Assembly: GCA_016584305.1 (NCBI GenBank)
Contig: JACEEZ010024185.1
Location: forward strand, 40,491-104,490
Direction: 5' to 3'
Length of the DNA: 64,000 nt
Source of the DNA: Chionoecetes opilio
Taxonomy: Eukaryota; Arthropoda; Malacostraca; Decapoda; Majidae
Shown: piece after piece, positions 55,700 to 64,000 of the stretch
How positions within the stretch are numbered: position 1 is the stretch's first letter
Layout of the letters: the number at the start of each line of letters is the position of its first letter
Made by a program: the position numbers and the translations under genes
The notes under the pieces: model-generated
What the model saw: the letters and a program-made list of their open reading frames with translations, nothing else
Told to the model about the DNA's origin: nothing
Databases searched by the model: none

Positions 55700-56491
55700 C
55701 AAAGGTGGGCATCGCAATTTTTTTCCAATTCAGCAATTCCAACCTGCACCAGTCCGCAATTTCAATTCCGCTATTTTTTCAGATAGGCCTTTTCGCAATC
55801 GCAATTCCGGAATTCCGTAAACTAATTTTGACACCTATAATTAAAACAAAACACCTACAATTAAAACAAAAAATGTCTCTAGACTCTTAAACACCTACAA
55901 TTAAAACAAAAAATGTCTCTTAGACTCTTTATTAGTGTTTAATACTTCTGTATTCCTATTCTGTTTCTGTCTATACTTGTTACTTGTCCTTCACAATTAA
56001 GTCTTTGTCTCTTTTAGTGTTTTTCTTTACTTTTACACTTCGCAGTCTACTGGCTAGTAATCACTAATCTAAGTAATCTACTAATCTTCCTCCTCCTCCC
56101 ACTTCTTCTGGTTCAGCATGTGGAGGTTGCCCTTCAAGAACACAAGCTTCTCAAAGTTGTTGGCTGTCAGCGCTGACCTCTTCGGCCTCAGGATGTCAGA
56201 CTCCATGCTGAACAGCCTCTCCACAGCTGCGGAGGAGGGCACAGGGGTGTTGTATTTGATGAACAGGTCCACCCAGGCAGACTTGGCAGCGTCGTCTCCA
56301 CCATATTTGGCGGGAACTTATATTCACGCGGGCACTTTGAAGGTGGTGACCGTCACAATTATTGCGATTGCGTTTCAAAATTGTGGCGGTCCGCAACCCG
56401 CAATTTTTTCAGACATTTGCAATTCCGCAACCGAATTACCCATTCCGCAAGTTGCGAATTGCAGACTAAAATTGCAGAATGCCCACCTCAG
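55700..56491 (-). mobile_element. hAT element with transposase C-terminus
   Basis: A perfect 8-bp target duplication CCTTTATT (55692-55699; 56492-56499) flanks termini CAAAGGTGGGCA and TGCCCACCTCAG. A minus-strand frame (56272-56081) reads TPVPSSAAVERLFSMESDIL, then RPKRSALTANNFEKLVFLKG and N. This is the hAT family dimerisation domain (hATC). A frame change upstream (about 56270) cuts it off, and the catalytic part is missing. The sub-terminal 'gcaattcc' words are repeated at both ends. A 40-bp duplication (acacctacaattaaaac..) lies at about 55846-55930. Confidence 0.92.
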
Positions 56492-56499
56492 CCTTTATT

Positions 56500-56810
56500 A
56501 CAGTTTCTTTAGCGGGTAATCTTACCATACCCAGTGGATTTGTGACATCATATAGTGTATGCCTGTATGTTTATTTTTTGAGCAATTAATTTTCTAAATT
56601 TAGGTAATTACGTGAGGTTTGGTTAGGTTCTATTCACCTATTTTTCATTTATACACTTTTTTAGGCTAGGCTAGGTTAATCACCTATTTTTCTTAATTTA
56701 TTAACGTTTTTACCCATTTTTCCCTTATCTCCATAGCCCTTCCCACTATCGGGGGGAAAAAATGGTCATAAAAACATAAGAAAACAAGGAAGCTACAAGA
56801 GGCCGTGGTA
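56500..56810. other. AT-rich spacer
   Basis: Contains 'ggttaggttctattcacctatttttc' type repeated words (56615-56690). No gene. Confidence 0.35.
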
Positions 56811-58712
56811 AATTTTTACACTAGGACCGAAATTCCCAACACAATTGGGAGTGTGGTTTCTGTTCACCTTATTGGATTATAAGAAACATTCTCTCTATGA
56901 GCTTCCGTCGCAAATCACTACTTTCGGAGATATAAGATGTTTTTAATAGGAAGGAGTGTAGTACTATATGAGATATGAAAATTAAACTAACCTAACCCCA
57001 CCTTTTGACTCACTAACCTAGCTTAATCCCACGCTTTAACCTTCTAACGAAAGCCAAATCTGCTTTAAAAAAAGTGTCCGCGGCAATGCAAGTCACAAGA
57101 GGAAGAAGAGTGAGGCGGACGTCAACACTTGTCTCTCTCCTCCCTATGAACAACATGTCATTATCTCCAAAAGTAATGATTTGCGACGGAAGCTCGCAGA
57201 GAGAATGTTTCCTAGAATCCAATAGTCAAGATCCTAAGTCATAAATAGTCAATAATCCTAAGTCAAGAAAAGGTGTAGCAATTGGAGGAGAAAAGTTAGG
57301 ATGTCTAACCACTACTACACCTATGCTGATGATGTAGTACTGATGGCAGAAAGTAAGGATGAAATGGAGGAAATTTTACACATAACAAACACGTACGGAA
57401 TGGAATAGGACCTGAAAATACTGAAAATAATAGGACCTTTAGTGAAAGGAAACGTAAAGTCATGGAGTTTAACAGTGAAGGTAGGAGTCAGTGGCTGCTT
57501 CAGAATAATGTCCTAGAAGTAGTACTAGATAAGTATGTATACCTAGGAATGGAAGTAAACAAGGAAGGGATAGGCGGTGAAAAGCAGAGGAAAGTTAATG
57601 AAGGCAAGGCAAGGAGGATGTCAGGCATGATTATAAATGGTGGTAACAGTCATTAATAAATATGAGGTAGGCAGGAGTTTATGGAAGGGGGTGGCTGTAC
57701 CCTATTGTCTGTATGGGTCAGAAGTGACTCAGTACAGGGAAGGAGACATCATGCACTTGGAAAAGGCTCAGTTCAGAACACAGTAGGCAGATGGGGACTA
57801 GGAGCTTGTAGGAGCACTGCTGTAGAGGCCATAAGGGGAGACATGGGATGGAGCACCTTCAGGGAAAGGATTATTAAAGGAAAACTGGTGTTCCACAAGA
57901 AAATTGAAAGACTTAGTGAAGATAGATGGGCAAAGAAAATATCCCAGGAAAATAGATCAAGTTCCACCTGGAAGAAGGAACTAGAGAGATGGAAAAGGAG
58001 AGAAACTGTGGGAGAGGAATGGAACAGGATGGAGATAAGAGATATCAAAAAGGAAATTGAGAAGAATGGGCTAGTTAAATGGCAGGAGGGAATGGCCAGG
58101 AAATCAACGTTGCAGTGGTACAGGTGGAAACAGAAACCAGAGGGGGTGACTTGGCATGTAGGAGACTGGGGGAGTAAGTTACTCTATAAAGCAAGAACAG
58201 GTACCTTGGAAGTCAACGGAAGGAACAGGGAACTGGAGAACCAGAACTGTAGCTGCAGGGTAGGAGAGAAAGAAACTGTAGAACATGTCATTGTGGAATG
58301 CAACAAGTATAGGAGTCAGAGGGAAAGGCTTATAGCGTCAATAGTAAGTCCTAGGCAGAGAGGAGTGGGACAGGAGACTAGAGCAGAAAGACGGGGCCCT
58401 GTGTACGGTGTTAGGGCTGTATGGCGACACAAAGGAAACTGAAAGAATTGTAAACCTCACCAAAGTGTTCCTAACGCAGTGCTGGGAGATAAGAACACAA
58501 AAGAGACAATGAATTAGGATGATAATGTCTTTCCCAGGTGAAATAAACAGGGGAAGAGTTAACAAGCTTTGTTAACGAAGGAGACAAAGTGGAAGAGGAC
58601 CTATGAAGCGATACTAAGCGACAAAGGTCACAAGAAGAAGAAGGTAAACAGAAACCAACACACCCAATTGTGTAGGGAATTTCGATCCTAGTGTAAATTT
58701 GTAAAATAATAC
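56811..58712. mobile_element. TIR element family D, copy 2, split by a LINE
   Basis: The left end 'tttacactaggaccgaaattcccaacacaattg' is mirrored at 58646-58712 by 'caattgtgtagggaatttcgatcctagtgtaaa'. The inner mirrored words are 'attggattataagaaacat' and 'tttcctagaatccaat'. The break is at about 57226, and the LINE occupies 57227-58645. Confidence 0.8.
57227..58645 (+). pseudogene. 5'-truncated LINE with RT active site and terminal knuckle
   Basis: Starts near the RT active site: TYADDVVLMAESKDEMEEIL (about 57325-57385), then broken frames around YVYLGMEVNKEGIGG. A long open frame 57681-58442 follows: LGACRSTAVEAIRGDMGWST, the 'WY' helix region, ARTGTLEVNGRNRELENQNC and SCRVGEKETVEHVIVEC, the Cx(1)C..H..C knuckle. 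It ends with (GAA)n at 58634-58645. The YADD catalytic motif is intact, but the palm N-terminal to it is absent, so it cannot be active. L2/Jockey-like by pattern. Confidence 0.8.
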
Positions 58713-59760
58713 CGAGGCCGTGAGACCTACACGTGGTAGTTCCTGTGTCATGGTCATATTATGGTCATTATTCATTTGCACAACACATGAGGCCTCAAAA
58801 CACTCAAATGAATGAAGAACCTATCAAATGGAAGAAAAATCCACCAAAAATAGGAAACAGAAATAAAGGTAATAAATACCTTTTTTTTTTTACTTAGCTC
58901 ATTCATGTATTTTCTCAAGCTTATAATCCATTTAGGATCAGTTTAAAAAAATCTCCAATACGTATATTTCTAGCCAATTCAATTGAGTTTTCTTTCTTGG
59001 AGCTTCCTTTCCTTCCTCGGGAGCTGCGGACGCAACCACATATCTTCCTATATCTCCACAACTTTCAAAATCCTTGGCTTAATTAGCAGTGGCTGAGGCT
59101 GTACCCACACCACGAAGGAAACACACCAACCCTGCCCTGATAGCCGCCTACACACACACCTCACCTCTGACTCCTCTCAAACACGGACAGAGAGATAGGC
59201 GAGCTTACGGGCCAGATAAGAGGATAACAGGCCATGATAACAAACCCGCCTAACCCTGTACACATCACATCACGCCCCACCTACACCCACACCCACACCC
59301 AGGTCTTCCCTTACCACATGACCACAGCAGGGACACTCATAAATACCTGTCACTAATGTTGATGGCGCTATTGGTGCGTTGAGGAATATAGACGGGACGG
59401 AAATACCTAAGGGAACAGTCAGCAGTGAAATGTTGATGGAAACGGAGTAAGCACCGCCCATACACCTTGCTTTCCCTTTTAAAGACCCCTCACACACCAC
59501 ACACGCCCCCTTGGACCCAACTAGCGCACTCTATACACAGCTCACCCTTTATCCCGGACCGTGTTGTCTCCTCAGGTCCTTATATTGCTTGTGGGGGGAG
59601 TAAATACAGCAAAGAAGCACAGTTCACACCTCTCAATACTCCTGCATCGATCGCCTCACTGAGCCTAGCTGGTCGCCGCAGCGTTGCCAGACACACTTAC
59701 TCACAACCTGACTAACTCACGCAGACAAAACATGTAGAAATCTGTACCTATATAAATGTT
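58713..59760 (-). promoter_or_regulatory. GC-richer unique region, possible armadillo promoter/5'UTR
   Basis: Between about 59000 and 59720 the base composition is richer in C/G than elsewhere and repeat-free. The minus strand has several donor-like sites (CATGTG|GTAAGG near 59310, TCAGAG|GTGAGG near 59165). Because armadillo exon 1 begins with an acceptor, a 5'UTR exon must lie upstream of 51186, and this is the best-looking place within the window. This is inference; no core promoter element was identified. Confidence 0.25.
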
Positions 59761-60259
<499 letters not shown>

Positions 60260-61250
60260 TGTAGTAGATACTTTCAGGCCCGTACCAGAGAGCTTCTCTC
60301 TCTCTGAAGAAGAAGCTCTCAGTATTTTAGTTTAGTCATTATAAAATCTTGAACAAGAAAATACACAAAATACAAAATATCTGTGGATTTGGCTCATTTT
60401 AGGGGCAAGATATGTTAGTCAGAAAACAGGCATAAAATCAGCAGATCTACAGACTAATCTTTGGACCTGGCACCACTGTGTCGGGAGGCTCGCAGGTGCA
60501 CACTACGCCCCTCCAACTAGTTCCTTCTTCCTACTGAATCCATCAATGTTGTATTCCTGTATAACTTTCTAGGATGTTGTATGGCTATTAAGAACACTTA
60601 TTTTCTACTAGATACAATGATAGAAAGTATAAATCACTGCATACTGTGACTAATCTCCACCAATAGTATCATCCACTGATGTTTACTTACTGCCACCACC
60701 ACGGAGAAATGTCAAAGGGATAAATTTATGACACTGATAACTCTTGCAATATTATATGCATGCGAAACGTGAGAGAAAAACTAACTCAGCGGAGGAATCT
60801 AACTTGTATTTTCGTGCGTCATATAGGATTGCCATTATAATGAAACTTATATAGCCCTAAAGGTTTCGTATAGATTGCTTCAATAATGCACTTAGAAGTA
60901 AACTATATAGCTAACATCATCTTGTTATATCCCCGTTACTACCTCATATATGCGCCGATATATATATGTAGCTACTAATGTGAGTGTCGCATTAGGTAAA
61001 CATAACCAATCAACATAATTAAGAACGTAATATAAGTAGATATTCATGTCACATCGTCTATATTCAACATCAGAATACAGAGGATCGCAAATATTATAAT
61101 GTCTTTTTTTTTACTCTCGCTGTTTGGATGTGTCACGTCACGCGGGTGTGTGGTGGTGAGGATCCTGGCTGGTGGGTGTTGAGTGGCGGTGTGTGGAGGG
61201 GTGACAGGGCTAAGTAGACATGTATAAGTGTGTAGGACTGTAGGTCGAGT
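60260..61250. other. Intergenic
   Basis: Unique AT-rich sequence; no gene or repeat recognised. Confidence 0.35.
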
Positions 61251-61255
61251 ACGTG

Positions 61256-61256
<1 letters not shown>

Positions 61257-61293
<37 letters not shown>
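61257..61293. repeat. (CT)n microsatellite
   Basis: About 18 CT units. Confidence 0.95.
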
Positions 61294-61296
<3 letters not shown>

Positions 61297-61349
61297 GCTA
61301 TAGATGTGATATTGTCTGGACTTGTAATTGTTTCGTAACATTAACACTA

Positions 61350-61422
61350 CCTCCTCCGTGGTGTACGGTAGTGACTATAGCGCGCCTCGCTACGAATCTG
61401 CGGGCCTGTAGCCTGTAGTGGA
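61350..61422 (+). mobile_element. SINE-1 head fragment
   Basis: 'cctccgtggtgta' then 'agcgcgcctcgctacgaatctgcgggcc' matches the SINE-1 head at 27404-27470, with small insertions within the A box. The B box is lost. Confidence 0.75.
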
Positions 61423-61690
61423 GGAATTTTAGCCTTAATATTGTCACTCGACCTAACAAATTAGCAGGAAGTCAAGACTTTGGTACACTTGTAAACTGAA
61501 CCCTACTGATAAATATATTAAAAGTCCCAGCAAATCCAACATGTGCGCTAGCCGCCATCTTGGAAAAAGGCGACCGAATTTCGATTTTTTGGAAATAATT
61601 TCAGAACCGTATAAGTTACAGAAATTTACTACGAGAGCAATATCATTCTACATAAAAAGGCAAACATTTTATGTTCGGAACTTTGTTTTG
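61423..61690. other. Intergenic
   Basis: Nothing recognised. Confidence 0.3.
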
Positions 61691-61697
61691 TACGATG

Positions 61698-61721
61698 AAA
61701 AAAAAAAAAAAAAAAAAAAAA
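61698..61721. repeat. Poly(A) run
   Basis: About 24 consecutive A. Confidence 0.95.
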
Positions 61722-61859
61722 TAATAATGTCTTCCATGAATCAGTGCAGACATGACGTTCACACTAAGTTAATGGGCAGACATTTGAATATTTTGTTGTG
61801 ATTTAATGTTTCAGAACCATGACAGTTTCATTTTATAGGCAGTTTAGTAAAATAAATAT

Positions 61860-61883
61860 ATAATAAAAAAAATAAAAAAAAAA

Positions 61884-61931
<48 letters not shown>
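61860..61931. repeat. A-rich then (TA)n microsatellite
   Basis: A-rich (AAAAAT)n-like stretch running into about 19 TA units. Not bordered by CAG/CTG termini. Confidence 0.95.
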
Positions 61932-61933
<2 letters not shown>

Positions 61934-62329
61934 TTTAACACTAGGGCATTGTGTGACATCTGTAATGTTGAATAAAGTCATCTAACATGAGCTATAATGA
62001 TAGGAAACACAATGTCAGCGATGTGTAGAGGTTGTGAAGGAACTACCTGCGACAACTCTTGCCACGCTACAAAACAACTGCTAACTGAGTGTGTTGCAAT
62101 ACGACACTACACATAATGCAATAAATGTAAAATCTAGCTTAATTTTGCGTATAGGGGAAGGTGGGGCATAATGGCACATGTGGGTATTGTGGACCACCCA
62201 TGTTTTCTGTGTTTTAGCGGCTGCCAGCTATTGGCAAGGCTATGTCAGTACTTATAACTTACTCCGCGGCTCTTCAATCAGCAGTAACATATAGGGGCAA
62301 ACTTGGACCCCATCGGTTTGTTTTTTTAC
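61932..62329. other. Intergenic
   Basis: 62155-62195 'ggggaaggtggggcataatggcacatgtggg' looks like a transposon terminus, but no partner end was found. Otherwise nothing recognised. Confidence 0.35.
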
Positions 62330-62672
62330 ATTTATGCCTATAGCGCCTGTAGGCAGTGGCCTCTATAGGGCTCAGATGGTAGGCCCATGGAGGTTCACTT
62401 GAGGGCTGTGGATGGTTGGCCCTCGCCCGTGGTGGCGCAGGCAGGATTTCTATATAGTGACGCCTGTGATTAGAGGCTCATGCCGCCCCCCTGTGTCCTT
62501 TGATGCACTCGCAATCGAAGGTAGAGTTATGGGCGGCATGTGGGTGTTCTTAGGCCACTCGACGGTGCAGAAAGATTTTAAGTGGATTTTGGTTATCATC
62601 GGGGATCGAACTCGGGTCACCGAAAACGCCACTCGGAGACTCTAACCATTCTGCTATACCGCCTCCCCCTTG
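62330..62672 (-). mobile_element. tRNA-derived SINE-2, inverted, uninterrupted head
   Basis: On the minus strand: GGAGGCGGTATAGCAGAATG (A box), GGTTAGAGTCTCCGAGTGGC, then GACCCGAGTTCGATCCCC (B box). The body is co-linear with 49816-50125. It ends with 'ctacaggcgctataggcata' before a T-rich run (poly-A on the minus strand). It shows the head structure before the LINE-tail insertion seen at 49718. Confidence 0.85.
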
Positions 62673-62679
62673 CCACCAC

Positions 62680-62770
62680 CACAGCGTCAAAAACTAATGC
62701 GACGGAGATGAGCACCGAGGCCACGCGCAGCATAACGTACGTATGCCCCCATATGTACCTTTATTAACAC
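62680..62770 (+). mobile_element. SINE-1 3' tail
   Basis: 'aactaatgcgacggagatgagcaccgaggccacgcgcagcataacgtacg' matches the 3' end of SINE-1 copy A (27632-27682). The head is absent; it abuts SINE-2. Confidence 0.8.
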
Positions 62771-64000
62771 TATATAATTATATCTCTTTACCAATCTCTG
62801 ACGCTCGTCCGCATAAGAGGCGGCAATTCTCACTATCAAGACGCCTCCCAAACTAGATTGGCCCACCCACTTTCAGGAATCTCTTACTAACGCTTTATAT
62901 AGAGGCTGGCAGCTAACGGGCTTTTTCCCCCCAGGCCCTTATGATGTAGAAAAAAAAATGTCATGTATCCTACAGTCATACACAATATTCCCTTAAAAAT
63001 GCATGAAGAGTTCCCATGCATAACCCCACCTCGGTGTCCCCATCTGTGGAGGGTACGAAAAGTTTCCCATGTTTGAACCGATCTTAATGTGACAACACGA
63101 GGTGTCTTGACACTTTCTCCAATTCATGGAAACCTCTACAACATTCGCGGTCTTTGATCTAACTTCCAATCTGAGGAACATCACCTCTACTGTTTCAGAC
63201 CTCATCTTCTCTTCCTTACTGAAATCAAGGTGTCTGTGGCGTATACTATATAGCAGCGGTTTTTTCAGTCTTTTCTGTTCGGGGCCATTACAAAAGTACG
63301 TAACGCTTTTTTTTTTTGTTGCATTTTTTTACCCCCCCCCCCCCCCTCCTTTGTCACGCCTTGTAACATATATCCAGATCTCCCTATAGAAAATGATGTA
63401 ACACCAGCTAGTAGGCCCCCCCCCCCACACCAAATTAGTATAGTAGATTTCCATTTTATTTATACAATAGTATAAGTCTAGCCTAAGTGCGGTACCTGCA
63501 AATTATCATCTATAAGTTTTTATTGAAAAAAATCTAGAAAAGTTATGTATGCCACAGTAACGCAGTATATCTGCGCTCCATCTTCCCCTTCACTGGTAAA
63601 ACTTTCCCAGTCTCTATTTTTCACTTTCCTACCACTTACATTCTTTCAAGAGAGGAGTATTTAGACACATTCCAAACTAAATGGCCCTGTTTCTTTACTA
63701 TCTGTTTTATGAGGACTGGCATCTAGCAGGCTTTTTTAAGGGTTTTTTTCCGCCCACGGTCAGTCCCCTATTAACGTAAAACTAAAATAATGTTGACCGC
63801 CACTTTCCTTGGATGTTGCTGCGCCTTATCACGTCACTCATGTCAGCACTAAGCAGGGTCTTGTCGAACAAAGGGTTGATTGAATGCAAACTTAGAACTT
63901 TGTCATCGGCAAAACAATCGTTAAACTGATGGAGGCTAGCCGATGTTGGTACTGCTATAAAGAAAGTGCTTCCAGAGATATCCTTAAAAGATAAACAATT
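62771..64000. other. Intergenic to window end
   Basis: C-rich runs at 63335-63350 and 63418-63427. Short repeated word 'ggctggcagctaacgggcttttt' (about 62903) and 'ggactggcatctagcaggctttttt' (about 63713), suggesting two diverged copies of an unclassified element. No gene recognised. Confidence 0.35.

Noticed and set aside
57681..58442. Intact host gene (254-codon open frame)
   Set aside because: Motifs (thumb region, terminal Cys/His knuckle) and the YADD block just upstream identify it as a truncated LINE.

Overview
This is a eukaryotic, repeat-dense, AT-rich window. It most resembles an arthropod genome, and I infer a decapod crustacean. Reasons: a spliced β-catenin/Armadillo gene whose protein is closer to fly Armadillo than to vertebrate β-catenin; very long (GA)n and (TA)n microsatellites; CCTAA-like (arthropod telomere-type) motifs scattered through unique DNA; and many non-LTR retrotransposon relics, tRNA-derived SINEs and small TIR elements. 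The species assignment is inference. I see no bacterial genes, CRISPR arrays or operons.

The one gene that can be fully reconstructed is armadillo on the minus strand. It has 12 coding exons between 51161 (ATG) and 30138 (TAG). Every junction has a GT donor and an AG acceptor, the phases are compatible, and the spliced frame is 2460 nt (819 aa plus stop). It keeps the SDSGIHS phosphodegron, the α-catenin-binding segment, the armadillo repeats and a C-terminal DTDL PDZ ligand. Its introns hold most of the repeats described here. A second, smaller candidate gene on the plus strand (23478-23624 joined to 25938-26072) would encode a 93-aa signal-anchored coiled-coil protein through an AG|GCAAGT (GC-AG) intron. 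Two further plus-strand candidate exons (about 3076-3284 and 10256-10315) are weaker.

Layout. 1-10 kb: ends of TIR elements, LINE pieces, two piggyBac-like 204-208 bp MITEs and a possible gene fragment. 11-21 kb: a GA microsatellite and a string of plus- and minus-strand LINE relics, one interrupted by a Mutator-like transposase relic and by a 300-bp perfect-ended palindrome. 21.6-23.1 kb: a probable non-autonomous Helitron with a nested TIR element and a minisatellite. 23.4-26.1 kb: the small candidate gene, with a retrotransposon-derived 54-bp minisatellite in its intron. 27.4-28.0 kb: two tRNA-derived SINEs inserted head-to-head with readable target duplications. 28-51.2 kb: armadillo, with minisatellites (33, 46 and 53 bp units), GA and TA arrays, TA-flanked TIR elements and an error-rich duplicated block that looks like an assembly artefact. 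47-58.7 kb: nested DNA transposons, including two hAT-type elements with 8-bp target duplications, and a LINE inserted in a palindromic element. 58.7-64 kb: GC-richer unique DNA that may include the armadillo promoter or 5'UTR, then more repeats.

I found no convincing new multi-gene system. The observations most worth following are the CTG-(TA)n-CAG arrangement between transposon ends, the minisatellite grown from LINE coding sequence, the 33-bp array of splice-site-like motifs directly after an armadillo exon, the Helitron, and the likely assembly error.
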